NCBI RefSeq assembly: GCF_007655135.1
Contig: NC_045127.1
Span: 1,178,001-1,242,000, forward strand
Direction of reading: 5' to 3'
DNA: 64,000 bases
Origin: Punica granatum
Lineage: Eukaryota; Streptophyta; Magnoliopsida; Myrtales; Lythraceae
Both the position numbers and the translations under genes were made by a program. A model generated the notes under the pieces. It saw nothing but the letters and a program-made list of their open reading frames with translations. It had not been told where the DNA came from and made no database searches. The first letter of the stretch is position 1. Every line of letters begins with the position of its first letter. Positions 36,382-52,524 of the stretch are shown here, one piece after another.

Positions 36382-36677
36382 AAAAAAAGTAGTGAGGTAA
36401 ATTAAAGCGAGAGTGGGAGCCGAAAGGGGAGAGGGGAAAAAGAAAATGGCCTTTTGAGAGACACCCCTAGACAAAACAGTCGCAGACAGACAGACACACA
36501 TGGAAGTGTGAGGAGGCACGGCCTCCCCCCTCGGCGTCGGCCCCCTCGTATAAACTATGAATGAACATGAAATGAATACGCTTCCCTTCCCTTCCCTTCC
36601 CTCTCTCGTCAATCAATAATAAACAAAGACAAATCCGTTACGTGTATTCTCTTTTTGCACAGGACCAGCACAGGGAG

Positions 36678-40313
<3,636 letters not shown>

Positions 40314-41808
40314 GAATTGTGTATAGATTTTTCTGTTTTCTTTTTTCTTTCCTCCTTTTTCCCCGGGTTGCCTATTCTACACTCTTCATGATCTTGTATT
40401 TATTTACCCCTCAGCTCAAGAGCCAATTTGGGAGTGCTCGCGACATTAGAGAGCTTTCTGATATGAATTGATTGTTTCAATGAGTGTGGCATGCCAAAGA
40501 GTTTATGCTGGCCTTGTTCTTTCTTCTGGAATATTGAACCGAAGATTGAGCCTAGACTGGATATTTCCATGGTTCGGGAAAGAAAGATGTAATAGTCGTG
40601 AGTCGCAGAATAGAGACCTTAAAAAAGCATGCATAAATATATGTATGTTTGAATCCGTGGTCACCCGGGGGGGGGGGGGGGGGGGGGGACGTCGGGCAGG
40701 CCCACTCTATAATTAATTCCAACAGTTGTCATTGATATTGCCTTGAATTTCTCGTGCGATTCTGTAACTTGAAAAATTCTTCCTCGGCAAAAAACTCGTG
40801 AACTCATCAAGACCAGACCAGACCAGATCCTCGTAAGGAAAACTGATCATGCCCATTTCATTTGTAGTATTCTTCGAATTCTTCCATTCAAATTTCTAAA
40901 ATGGAACATTATAAAGTGCTCTCATAGTCCGACACAAATTCCTTAACTTTAAAGAAAGAGGTTATGGAAAGATCAATCACAGACTAAACTGCGGAGAAGT
41001 TGTCACCAAAGAATATTGGGCTTTATTCCCGCCATTATTCGGTTCCAAGGATGATTCCACATGAAAAGGATAGGGATACGAAGCTCAGAATCCGGAATTT
41101 TTCCTAGTTGCCGATAACCCGTTTGGTTGTATGATCATTTTTAAAAAATTTAACTTTTAACTCTAACTCTACTCACAACACAACAAAAGTCAACAATACA
41201 ATTATTACTTTTCATTTTTTAATTTTTTTTAACTATTCAATTCAATTTTTAATACTAAATTCTCTCAACTATTCATTACTTTTTCATACTTTTTCTCATA
41301 ATTCAACAATATAATCATTATAACTTAATTAAAATCAAAACTCAATCCTACTTAACTCTAAAACTAAACACACTTTTAGGATTCCACATACGGCTCCAAT
41401 TGACCCGATCTGAACGGCCCAATTCCTTCTCCAGGACGCAAGTCCCATAACCGATATAAAACTATCCATTTCACAAAGACAACACTGTCGAACAAGAAAA
41501 TCATCATAAGCTCTCTCTCTCTCTCTATATATAAATATATAACCATATGGAAACTGCAAATGCACATTTTTATCTTCACCAGAGCAGAGGAGCGAGTTAA
41601 ATCGTATAAATGGCTGTATAAAGCAATCCCCTACTCGAGCATCTGGCAATGCCATGGCGACATTTTTTCTGATATGGGACTCTAACCGTAAAATTTGCTC
41701 AGTATACATTTTCTTCATCTCTACCCTCAGCTGACTCTCGAGAGGAAAAACCGCACTCCATGGTTTTTCATTCCTCAGACTTATTTCTGTGTCTCCAGGA
41801 GAGTCGGT
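40314..41808. other. Spacer between BSK and the RING-CH gene
   Basis: Convergent 3' ends. It contains the BSK 3' UTR, a 22-base G run at 40667-40688, an eroded MITE-like block at about 41105-41375 and a short CT run at 41511-41526. The minus frame at 41335-41718 has no motif. Confidence 0.5.
40667..40688 (+). repeat. Poly(G) tract, 22 bases
   Basis: Twenty-two uninterrupted G residues follow TCACCC, about 350 bases downstream of the BSK stop codon. Confidence 0.85.
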
Positions 41809-43990
41809 CTACGAGGACGGGACATTGAAGTGGAAGAGCCATGATATGACAAAGGCAAATATCATGCACGCAAGCAAGAAGTTGAGGAATTTGTGGCCCT
41901 GCCAAAAGTGTCGGGTCTCGGACTGGGGCCCGGGGGCTGAGATTGCAGAAACGACTGTGGCGGTCTCAGCTTCGTTATGCTGCTCCACAGTATCCACCTC
42001 ATTCGTCCCAGCCACATTGCGTGCAATGGAATGACATATCTCGCACGTCCTACAAGAAAAGATGCCGAACAAGTGAAAAGAATCAGGAAATTGTCCCAGA
42101 ACGAATCAGCAAGGTCATGAAATTCGTCAGAGTATAATAAGCGTTGGAAGGCCAGTGACACAAAGAGTAGACTCTTGATTATGATCACAGGTAATTGCTG
42201 AATTTGCCGTCTGAAATTCTTTTTACCTGAAATAATCTATTGAAGGATGTCTCTGTGGCATCATGTACAAGGTTTCAAAGCTCACACTCAACTCAAATAT
42301 CCAAAGGATTCATAGAAATAAAATGTTTGATTCATGACAACCATTGAGTAAAATCTTTGACAAGTTTCAGAAATGGAAAAAAAGAAAATTACATGAACAC
42401 AAGAACGAGTGATACAATCAGAGATTCTGTAGCTTTGATTTTAACTAAACAATTATGCAAAGTTAGGAAATGAACTCTCAAACTTCTATTCTCAGAGTTA
42501 TCCTGTAAAAAAGAAGAAAGAAAATTCTATTGTCATGGTAGCTGATCTAAACAAAGATCCCCTCCAGTTCAGAAGGAAAGATAATCAATCTAATTAATGG
42601 ACTTGCAAATCTCAACATTACACCTAACCAACAACACGAAACACCATAGTCCGAGGAAACTGGTTGAACAATCAAAATTCATGCCTATATGATTCAATGT
42701 CACCCTTTCTGCATCTGGGTTTGGTATCAAACCCTATCAACAAAACAATCTGGTATCTTCCAAAAAGTGAATTAAAATTAAGAGCATGCGCTATTTGGTG
42801 ACATTTTCGGAGAAGATGGTGCTAGAGGCAATAGTATATTATGGACTCTGCAAGCCTTCAACTATAGAGAGTGACTAGAAATAATAGGAGGGGTTCGTGT
42901 CAAATTTTACTTTCTCAAAAGAGAAGAGAATCCCAAAGAAGCAATTGTCGGTAGTAGGATCGGCTAGACAGGTAATGGGTGACTCCTTAATGCTTTATAC
43001 TCTCTCTTTAACTTTTCCTTTATCCTCTTTAATAATCTTTATTTAGGCATATTCTTTCTTTAAATAATTGATTATGTAGGCCAAGTTTGTGGGTAATGTC
43101 CCACGTCATCACCAAATTCCATGGGCGGCCAAATTCTAGTGTTTGCTTGCAGCAATAGGTTGACTAAAACACGACCACCTTTGATGTGAGCAGTTACTGC
43201 CCATCATTTTGACAACCAACCAATTCCAAAACAAATTCCCAAGATTACTGGATTATGAAACATTCCACGCGAATGGATGACCGAATCCCGTAGCACTGCA
43301 TGGATAAGCAAGCTGATGCGGTATTCACACAGTACAGCCCTATTATCCAATAACCACACCATGCAATGTATATGATTACATGTGAATTGAAGCAATCAGA
43401 GCTATCGGTCAGGGAAGCCGAATACAGGATTACCGACCCGAAAAGAGTGAGCTGATCAACGAATAAAGTAAACGATCGAATTCGAACAATTGCAATTGAC
43501 GGAAAGGGTAAAGCTTGTATCTTTGGGGGACTCACTTGTTGCCCTTGATCTTGAACCAGGTCTCGGCACAGTTCTTGTGGGCAGCCCCCAAATCGTCCTT
43601 GCAAGAGCATCCGAGCTCGATCGGGGCGCCCGACTCGTGACTGTTGCTCTCCAGCCCCAAGTGGCAGATTCTGCAGTCCCTCTCCCTCTCCAGCTTCGAC
43701 AACTGCACCTTCACTTCGGGCACCCCCGCCTCGATATCCACCGAGCACTCCGACCCCGCCGAGGACGCCCTGGCCGACCGCGACCCACCCAAGATCTCCG
43801 GGTCCAGCACGCACGAGAAGCTGTGCTCGTCGTAGGACCCGCCCGCGGTGGAATAGAACTGGGAGTAGCAGGACCCACCCTCCTCGGCGTCGGAGAAGCA
43901 GAGGCTCCCATCCTCCTCGTCACCGGAGCTGACGTCATTCCCGGCGGCTGAGCTCCGCCGCCGTCCCAGCTCCAAATCGACGTTGGACAT
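41809..43990 (-). CDS. RING-CH (RINGv) E3 ubiquitin ligase with C-terminal membrane anchor, 231 aa
   Basis: Two exons, 43990-43536 and 42049-41809, are split by a 1486-base GT-AG intron in phase 2 and total 232 codons. The C4HC3 RING-CH domain spans residues 106-157 and fits the consensus exactly: CRIC, then C-x-C (GCSC), seven residues, His138, two residues, Cys141, eleven residues and TCEIC. The intron falls inside the domain, between Lys and Thr just before the last Cys pair. The N-terminal third is Ser/Asp/Glu-rich and probably disordered. A single hydrophobic segment at about 206-224 (FLLACMIFAFVISWLF) lies near the C-terminus, predicting a tail-anchored membrane protein. RINGv proteins pass ubiquitin to membrane-associated targets; the target here is unknown. 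The start is the internal ATG at 43990 (MSNVDLELG), because the frame upstream reads like leader sequence. Confidence 0.88.
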
Positions 43991-44421
43991 TCCGGCCAGA
44001 GGCGCGGATAAGCTTAAGGAACGGATCAGGAGGCCAAAGTTTGAAGCTTTGGAGGGGTAGAGGTGAAATTTCACGGATTTAAAAGGTGGGTTGGGGGCAA
44101 TGGGTTAGGTGGTGCTCGAGCTTCAACTCCATTAGTGACGATGATGGAAATTCCATGGAGCAGAGATTCCCTTCCGTAAGGCGCTAGAAAAAGGTAGGGT
44201 CTCTCACTGAATGCAGTTAACTCGACAATGGTCTCTGAAGCAGAGACCCATTTGTCGAAGGAAGGAGACCATGGAAACTGATAGCAAAGCAGTAAAAAAA
44301 GAGGAGGGGGAGGGAGAGGGAGTGAGGGAGAAGAAGATGGAAGGGAAGAAAGGACTGGAAAAGAAACAGAAAACGTGCAGAGTGGGTACGTTCACAGGAC
44401 AGGAGATTTCACTGATAATAA

Positions 44422-44448
44422 AATAATAATAATAATAATAATAATAAT
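44422..44448. repeat. (AAT)n microsatellite
   Basis: About eight AAT units close upstream of the RING-CH gene. Confidence 0.85.
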
Positions 44449-44649
44449 GCAAAAAAGATTAAATAAATAAAACAAAAAGCAAAAGAAAAATTAGAAAAGA
44501 GGAGATTCTGTGACCATACGGCTCATTTCAGGAAACCATAACAAGCAGCGGTGTTACAGCCGTCCATTGATCTGACTTCCGATTGACTACTGGCCATCGA
44601 ACGGTCAGCAACCGGTGATAGGAGTACGTAATTTTGGGGAAATTACTGG

Positions 44650-44880
44650 CCCCGTTTGAATTGAGAGTTAAAAAACTTTAACTCAACACACTACCCAACA
44701 AAAACATATATTTTTCAAGTAAAAAATTTTAATTTTAACTTTAATTTAACACACTACACAACAAAAATACACATTTCTCAAATCAAATTTATAATCTCAT
44801 CTCATTTATCCTTTTTCACTATTAAAATTAAAAATAAAATTAAAATCACTTTAATTCTGAAATCAACTTACATTCTGAAA
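44650..44880 (-). repeat. MITE-like block, copy 2
   Basis: The left end, GGCCCCGTTTGAATTGAGAG, matches the inverted end of the 45729 element. The body holds reversed versions of its GTGTTTTTGTTGTGTAGTGT and ATAAATTTGA blocks. The right terminal repeat is missing or eroded. Confidence 0.5.
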
Positions 44881-45572
44881 AGAAATATCCATACATACAG
44901 GGAAAGCTTGTCAGAAGACAGAAGGTGTGATGAATTTTGTTTTGTCTTTTTTCGCTCTTTTTTTTTTTGACATGCAAATTATATTTTATAGATTATCAAA
45001 AAAATATAACATTATTTAATAATAATATTTTCTATATTAAATAAAGACAAGCTTTTTTGTCTGAAAAGACTGATTAGACCCCATGAGGAGACCAGGATTC
45101 TGTTGATGTGTAAAGGACAGTAATGTCATTCGCTCTTAATTTATTTCCGGCCCCCAATTAATAAACAAAAATAATAATTAAGCTAAGGGAGGAAGGAAAG
45201 AGTATTTGTTAAGCATCGAAAGTACCAAGTTTTAGTTTATCGATGCTTAATATGGCCGACTTCCTTTCTTTTTTATATTATAACTGAAATTTCTGTGAGC
45301 TCGTATTAGAATTAATTAAATGATTAAAAATGATGATAATGATGACGATGATAGTTCAGACATGAGATCAATTCGCCGGTTGACTAGGCATTGACCGCCC
45401 TTTGAAGCTCTGCTACTTGCTGCAGCCTGTCCCTACGATGGCGTGGTCGTCACGAAAATTACCTCTAACAGTAGAATTTTAAGGAATATATAAAACCATT
45501 TAGGGCAAAAAAAATCAGGAAGTGTACTAAACAAATAAAATATCCAAAGGCCAAATAATATGTTATTTATTT

Positions 45573-45576
45573 CCTT

Positions 45577-45607
<31 letters not shown>

Positions 45608-45619
45608 TTATTATTATTA
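45573..45619. repeat. (TTC)n(TTA)n microsatellite
   Basis: About eleven TTC units followed by TTA units. Confidence 0.85.
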
Positions 45620-45728
45620 GTAAATTAGAAGGTAATTGAATTTACAGAAATCCACTTAACTGGGGGAGTGTATTTTATCGGAGAACATTATTCGAAGATT
45701 TGCCCATATGTAAGTTGAGTTATTTTAA

Positions 45729-45923
45729 GGGGCCGTTTGAATTTAGAGTTAAAGTTATTTTGATTTTTATTTTAATTTTGATTTTGATTTTGATTGTGAA
45801 AAATAACAAATGAGATGTGATTATAAATTTAACTTGGGATACGTGTGTTTTTGTTGTGTAGTGTGTTGAGTTAAAGTTAAAATTAAAGTTAAAATCAAAT
45901 TTCTCTCAATCCAAACGGGGCGT
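45729..45923 (+). mobile_element. MITE with GGGGCCGTTTG terminal inverted repeats
   Basis: The left end GGGGCCGTTTGAATTTAGAG and the right end CTCTCAATCCAAACGGGGC are imperfect inverted repeats of about 19 bases. The 195-base internal sequence is AT-rich and non-coding. Related blocks lie at 44650-44880, about 41105-41375 and 32990-33215, so it belongs to a small dispersed family. Confidence 0.6.
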
Positions 45924-45990
45924 TAGTGACATTGTCCTAATATGTTTTGTTGAAATTGTAAATTACCATGATTTGGCATGGAGTTCTGTT

Positions 45991-46021
<31 letters not shown>

Positions 46022-46109
46022 CATTATGAATTTGTGACAATTTCTTATGTCCATCGTTTTTTTTTTCATCTGGAGAAAGAAAGTTGAGTAAACAACATCT
46101 AATGTGAAT

Positions 46110-46275
46110 TGATTTAATTGATTTGTCATTTATTTCCTTTGAATAAGATCTCGATTTGAATCTTGTAAATGGTGAAAATTCACGTTAAAAAAGTTTTATC
46201 CTTAGTGGATTGACTATGTTCAAACTAAATTAATCATTGGTTTTTCGAATTCCAGAATGTACACACAAAAAAAAA
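46110..46275 (+). repeat. SINE-like dispersed repeat, copy 4
   Basis: The best-preserved block order in the window: AAGATCTCGATTTGAATCTT, GTGAAAATTCACG, AGTTTTATCCTTAGTGGATT, CAAACTAAATTAATC and TTCCAGAATGTACACAC, followed by a ten-base A tail. Confidence 0.55.
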
Positions 46276-47732
46276 ATTGAGTAAACAACATCTTATTTTC
46301 TTGTTATTAATTGGCAAAACTAAATGAAAAAGAAAAGAAGAAGAAATTATAAAATAGCAAAAATTTTAGGCGATTATTTTTGCGATGTGCCACCGACCCC
46401 ATTTACAAGGGAAATCAATGGGGGAGAAAAAACAATTTAGGATCGCTGTCACACGTCAAGGTTGAAACCAACCCACTTTTTTATCATGTGTCATCACAAA
46501 AGGAGGAAAAAGGGGAAGCAAGAGCAACTAATGCCAACAAATGATATATAGTGGGCATTTCTTTGTGGTTGTTAAGCTTGACGTGGGTGGGTTTGCTCCC
46601 ATTTCATTCAACCCCCCCTCCATACTGTCATGTCAAGATAAGTCCGTCTGATATGAAGCTATGGAGGATGATGAATTCGAACCACAGACAATCCCGAGTT
46701 AAGGTCCGGATTGATGTGGTTCGTCCCTTACCTTCCAATAGAGCGGTTACTCATCGCAATAATGAACAGTCGAAAACTTCATACATAATTAATAAAGCAA
46801 GTTATGTCCGGGCCCTATTAGTTTTCCTTTCCCAGACATTATCTTAGGAAGTTAGATAAAAATAAATAAAAAAATTGACTGAAGGATTAGGCAACCTTAG
46901 TGGGCTCATACGCATGCTAGTGTTACAATTCTTGTATGGGCCCATTTATAAGGGGGACTACTATGTCGACTTGCGCATCCTCTTCAATTTCAAGGCAACA
47001 ACTCCTCACCTTCCCATCATTACCCGACCAAATGCTCAGAAACGTCACATTTTGTTTTTCTTTTTTCCTCTTCAAAAGTAATTCGATCAGAAATGTCACA
47101 TTGATATACCTTCACTTCACATCGAAATTTCCATTACTTAGCCCACCAGGCAATAAGTACGAGGAAAGGTCATGATGCATATTCTCACAGTACACGATTA
47201 TAGACACGGATGCAGTCAACTCCGACCATATATCTGCAGATTGAGCATTCCTTGAACTGTCCGTCCAGTATACATTGCTCTTTCACCGTCTACGCTTTTT
47301 CGTTTCGAATTTCATTCAGATAAAGATCATCAGTAATCCAATTCAAACCTGACCATCATGATCTATTCCGCCAAGTGCCTACCATCTAAAAACCAATGAA
47401 AAGAAGCCAGAGCAAAACAAAGAAATTATTTGCCTATGCCATACACCGGCATTGCAGGCACAAAGTAGCATCACATATGCTTAAACATGCAACTTTGATT
47501 TAATTATCAATCTCCATACATATGAAATAGCTAATCAGACCACCAACCACCTCGTCCCGAACTTTATAACTGCCAAACAACAACATTAATCAGGACCGAA
47601 GTTTGTAAATTTCAGCCGCCGAGGTATTTGCAAACCTCCGAGCTTCGACTGGTCTGATCTGTTCGCATAACTTTGATTCTCTAACTCAAGAAATCTATCA
47701 GCACGGAGCAGAACTAGCAGGGCCCCTTTGTC

Positions 47733-49582
47733 CTAGGTTGACAGCACATTCGCCATCGTCCCCATCAACTTGTTCTTTCCATCCTCGAAACGCACAGAGT
47801 TATTGACCCTACCCTCCTCTGGATGCCCAACTTGAACTCTGAATACACCAGAAGTTACCCTCATAGCAGTATTATTCATACCTCTAACACTCCCATTCTC
47901 CAATCCACTTTTGAGCCACGCAATGTTACTTATATCAGTGGCTATTGCTGCCAATTCATAACTAGGAAAAGGTGGAGGCTCCGAATATTCTACAAATTCT
48001 GGCCCCAACAGTGGAGTTTGGGCATCTGGTCTTGGACCACCATCGGTCTTGCAACAACCGTAACCACAATGGTGAGGCACCATTCTCTCCCCATAAACTC
48101 CTTCAAGCAATTTACAGAACCCAGAGTCTGGTCTCAACGTCTGACCAGGCATTGGGATTGGTCCAGGAAATGAAGAAGCTGGTTCAGGGCCATCTGAAGC
48201 ATTGTACACATTAAATGCACTAACACGAGCCACGGGTCGGAAAAGCGTAGGAGGTTCTCTAACTTCATGATTGAACTTTTCCACGGTTATTGACTTATCT
48301 TCGCAGGGCTCGGTTGTGTTCTCGAGAGAGCTGACATCTTTTCCTTCCAATGATTTGAATGAATTGGCATCTCCACATGAAAGAGTTTCTTCAGAGGAGG
48401 CTTTCATTTGGTCCAAGCTAGCATCATCAGTCGTCTTCCCAGCATCCAAAATATGGTCAAATTCCCAGATCCGGCGGCTGAGGGTGGAATTCCAGTGATT
48501 CTTAATCGCATTGTCTGTTCTGCCCGGCAGAAGCCTAGCAATTGATGCCCATTTGTTCCCATGAATTGCATGAGCTCTAACTATGATACGATCCTCCTCA
48601 TCTGCAACAAGGAAGTTTCTTAGCAATTTGTCACCAGAAAGAAAGAGAAAATTGTCTTTCAGCAGCACCACCCCATATATAATTTTGGCATGCCTATCCG
48701 TGGTCCACCGTATCACGCAAAATTTAAAAATTTGGGGATGACAAAAGTTTCTGCTCACTGAATCTGAATGCAGTCATGCATATGCAATTACTGTGATGTA
48801 TGGATCTAAAAGACAAGAAAGTGTGCATCCTCAGGGGCAAGCACGATCAACTAAAAGCACAGAAAATGAAAAGAAGAGGGATCAAATTTGGTCTCCACAT
48901 ATGAATGACAAACACTCGGTTTTAACTCATTGGGTATCTGCATCATGTACTCTCGGCAAATTTATATTGTAGTACAAAACTAGTTGCAAGGGAAGGAAGT
49001 TTAGAAAGACTATGCCAACACAGCCTCACATCTTGCACTGCATTCTCTTGTCCTTACTTGTTAAACCGTAACCAGGAGTCTTCTCATGCAACATCAGAAC
49101 TTTTTGCAGAAATTATCAGTTATCCTCTAGGCAAAATAGAATGCAACACATCTCTGGGTCAGAGTTCTCAATCCAATCAACACAAGCAACAGTAACTGCC
49201 CATTAATGGGGTAGCTGACCACTCCACTCATGCTCCTACACCACATACACGGTGAATGGAGCACATTAACTTCGACTAGAGTCGCACGTGCCTACAAGCT
49301 CGAGCCTTTAGCATAGTCTGTTCCAAGTCCTAACAATGTTAGTCATCTTCAGTTGCACTCGCCTACATGCTCAAGCCTTTAGTATAGACTGTTCCAAGTC
49401 CTAACAATGTCAGTCATCTTTACTTTCAGCTTTTAGCACAAATAAATTTTTTTGTGATCCATCTCACTTATCGTACTCCCAATTCACTCGAGATTGCTCC
49501 TCAAGCCGACAGTTTTACAACTGCAGAGAAGACTACAACTTGAAATTTGAAAATGCAAAATCGATCATTGGAGGAAGATCAA

Positions 49583-49619
<37 letters not shown>

Positions 49620-50006
49620 AAGGGGTCATTTTTATAAGATATCTGACGAGAGATTACCAGTGAAAGGCTTGCGCTTGACGGCGGGGTCGAGCTGGTTACA
49701 CCAGCGGAGACGGCAGGACTTGCCGGATCGGCCGGATATTCCCCGGGCAATCAAGCTCCAGTTCCTGGGCCCGAACTTGCTGACGAGCTGACTCAGAATC
49801 GCGTCCTCCTCAGGGGACCACGGGCCCTTCACTCTGTCTTTCCCAGCCTTCCCCCCACCGCCGCTGCTGCTACCACTGCCGTCCCCACCACCGGCCCCCT
49901 CCGCACCGCCCTCGTCACCGCTAGCGGCGTCCGCGCCCCCTGCGGCGGCAATGGAGACGTCGATTTCGGGGATAACCTTGTCGTCAGTGTGCATTTCGAT
50001 CTCCAT
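47733..50006 (-). CDS. R2R3-MYB transcription factor, MYB25/MYB109-like, 405 aa
   Basis: Two exons, 50006-49658 and 48601-47733, join in phase 1 at the start of R3 and total 406 codons. The N-terminal 50 residues are acidic and Gly/Ala/Ser-rich. R2 begins at about residue 58 ([12 protein letters not shown]) and holds [17 protein letters not shown]3 begins at about 114 ([20 protein letters not shown]) and holds [20 protein letters not shown]. The CNQL ending of R2 and the HAIHGNKWA segment of R3 point to the AtMYB1/25/109 group rather than the short MYB44 group. Such factors bind DNA in the nucleus and regulate stress or developmental genes. The remaining 240 residues are Ser/Pro-rich and lack a clear repression motif. 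The intron, 1056 bases, carries a 35-base homopolymer 39 bases from the donor. Start: first ATG that gives the acidic leader; an in-frame upstream ATG at 50051 is less likely. Confidence 0.92.
49584..49618 (+). repeat. Poly(G) tract, 35 bases, in the MYB intron
   Basis: Thirty-five consecutive G residues (poly-C on the gene's sense strand) sit 39 bases inside the intron from the splice donor at 49657. The length may be approximate because homopolymers are hard to sequence. Confidence 0.85.
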
Positions 50007-50556
50007 TGCGGAGAGACGGGAGGGATTCGCAGGTTGCTTGCGTGGAACCAACCAACCAGTGAGTGAGTCACCGTAACCGTAGAGGTATACTATACCATCA
50101 CCGGCCCCGACAGCTGAATAGTCAGAGTCTTTATATGGTTTTCTCCCTGTCCTCCTTTTGACCCAAAATTTTGTTCACTTCACCGAAATGTACGATAAAA
50201 CCACCATTTAGATGACAATCATCTAACATTTTATTCATTTCTGAGTCGATCAACTTTACTACGAACTCGATTGTGGTATTTGTACAATCAGGACGGTTAG
50301 TTGTAATATTATTGATTGCAAATTATTCGATTCTATCTGAGTTAAACATGTTCTCTATAATTAAGGTCAACAATATTTCACTTTAAGATCTATAAGTCCA
50401 AGTACTTGCGGTGCCTTTAAGCGGGCACCTTGGCATGCCAATGTTCGATTTGATTGAGATCCTCTATAGGTCTAAGGTACTTGGTTGCAAATTATGCGAT
50501 TGATTGAGATTCTATGTGAGTTAGGCATGTTCCCTTTGGAATTGCCAAAGTTTGAT

Positions 50557-50586
50557 GTTTTGTTTTGTTTTGTTTTGTTTTGTTTT
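50557..50586. repeat. (TTTTG)n microsatellite
   Basis: Five to six TTTTG units. Confidence 0.85.
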
Positions 50587-50814
50587 TCCACACACACAGA
50601 GATATAGATTAAGAGGATTTCTGATTATTACTTCATTAATCCAATAAGATAAAAATGGCATTTACACCCAAATTACAGATCATGTAATAAAGTAAAAGAC
50701 TGTTGGTTCAGAAATTAAAACGCATAATTAGAAGAACAAATGAATAAACCTATATAGGCACATCAAATATGTTGACATCGTTGTGTGTGTGAAAACGAGG
50801 CTTACGAAAAATCC

Positions 50815-51165
50815 ATTGAATGGGGCCAAGAGGACATTGAAGACAACAGCTGGTCCTTTGGAATACGAAGGCCCAAATGAACTATGGATGGTGCCAGTCG
50901 GCCCATAGAAAAAGCCCATTGAGTTGCCTGTCTGTCACGTGGGTTGTATGTATCGCAAACATCAATTATTTCTAATATCACGATGGACTGAACCTGTCTA
51001 GTGACAATAAATAAACATATGAAAAAGAATCGCTTTTTTTTTTTCTGGGATATTAATTTATTGGTGGTTAGTTATATGCATAGCATCGATTTAATATAAG
51101 ATCATTATGAGATATCCTAAGTTAGTAATTTCTCTATTGCTATGTAGAGCAAATTGACTATCAAG
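50815..51165. repeat. Direct repeat, left copy
   Basis: Shares long collinear stretches with 52525-52830, for example GAACTATGGATGGT, TCGGCCCATA, GCATCGATTTAATAT and ATCATTATGAGATA, in the same order. Probably two copies of an unidentified dispersed element or a local duplication. Confidence 0.6.
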
Positions 51166-52274
51166 ATCATGGTCTTACCTAAGATCATACGATGGTCCAA
51201 AGACTAGGGATTGTGGAATCGAATCATTGATCGTGAGATCTTGCCATAGTACTCCGACTAGGCCCAGCTTAAGCTGGCCTCGCTATTTCCTAACTCGTTT
51301 CACGATGATATTATAAGAATATCATGTGTCACGGAGGAAAAGTCTTTCCCACCTACGACAGAAAATTGTAACTTTTTAAATTTTTCATCCAAACACTTGA
51401 AAAATTGGTGAAAAAGTTAGAATATTCCTTGGAAAAGTCTCAACTTTCCCACGATCCAAACCGCCCCTGCTGTTTAGCTGCTGTCATTAATTATTGTGAA
51501 TAACCCTAAGCTTTTTTAGAGATTAATTCCATCTTATAATAATTGCTATGTACCCAGCAAAATGGAGATCGATTGAAGAAACAAATAACCAACGTGTAAA
51601 ACTTGATTGATGCTCTATATTTATATCTATTTATATATATATAATTGTATCTCACATAATAAATGGGGTTAGAAATGTAAATTTATATATAGTATAAAAT
51701 CATAAAAGTAAATATATAAGTAAAAAAATTATAAATGTATATACATTAATTAATGCATGTAAATCATTAAACTTAATAATTTTACTATACAAGCACATTC
51801 TTAATTCTTATAATAACATATCTATAAAAAAACATTTCGATATAATTAATAATTATAATAAAAATCTACTAATATGCAATAAGCATATTTAAATATTGAA
51901 CACTTTAAATAATGTCTTTTTTTTCTAAAGGACAATGGAAGGGATAACAATGTGGTCATTTTACCCGAAGAAGATGATGTCGACTCGACGGATTATGCTT
52001 TAGTTACTCGCTTATCTGTCGGGTTTCAAAGTGACTTTTTTTTTTTGAAACTGCCGATATATAGCCTTTATTCATTTTTTTTATGAATAAAAATGGTGGG
52101 CAGCAGTGATGGCAACATTGAAACCCTCCCACTACGTAATGTTGGGGCTCTCGTTTTCAACCATGAACATATCAGACGAATTGAACAACTGACACAAACA
52201 TTGATCACGTCAACGTATCACTACCAATGACTTAGTATAGTTCACAGAAACTAAAGATGACCCCATGCCCAATC

Positions 52275-52378
52275 TAAAGAGCCCACCCTAGCATATGTTC
52301 TCGGGGGTTCAAACTCGAGATCTGGAGGTATCTAAATCACATGAGAGTGAGTTTTGAATCATCAAGTCATCACCCCTG
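52275..52378 (-). mobile_element. tRNA-like SINE fragment
   Basis: Reversed, it reads GGGGTGATGACTTGATGATT, then TCATGTGATTTAGATACC and GATCTCGAGTTTGAACCC. This matches the plus-strand element at 62380-62462. The spacing of the A-box-like and B-box-like (GAGTTTGAACCC) elements fits an RNA polymerase III internal promoter. Confidence 0.55.
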
Positions 52379-52524
52379 ATGATGGTAAAGTAGCCTTTAT
52401 TCCTACAAAGCTTTGGGTCTGTTGATCCCAGGTTTGTGTTGTTATGGGTATGGCATGTTGGTGCCTGACACTTTATTCCCTCCTGCCCTATTGGACCCAT
52501 CACCTTGGTCCGAAGCCATTCCAC

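Larger units (their letters stand above)
43991..47732. other. Repeat-rich intergenic region
   Basis: It holds the RING-CH promoter and leader, AAT and TTC microsatellites, two MITE-like blocks, a SINE-like copy and the presumed MYB 3' UTR (from about 47500). Short frames at 46551-47175 lack motifs. Confidence 0.5.

Noticed and set aside
43490..43951. 153-codon plus frame opposite RING-CH exon 1
   Set aside because: Shadow of the minus-strand coding exon, which carries the exact C4HC3 pattern.
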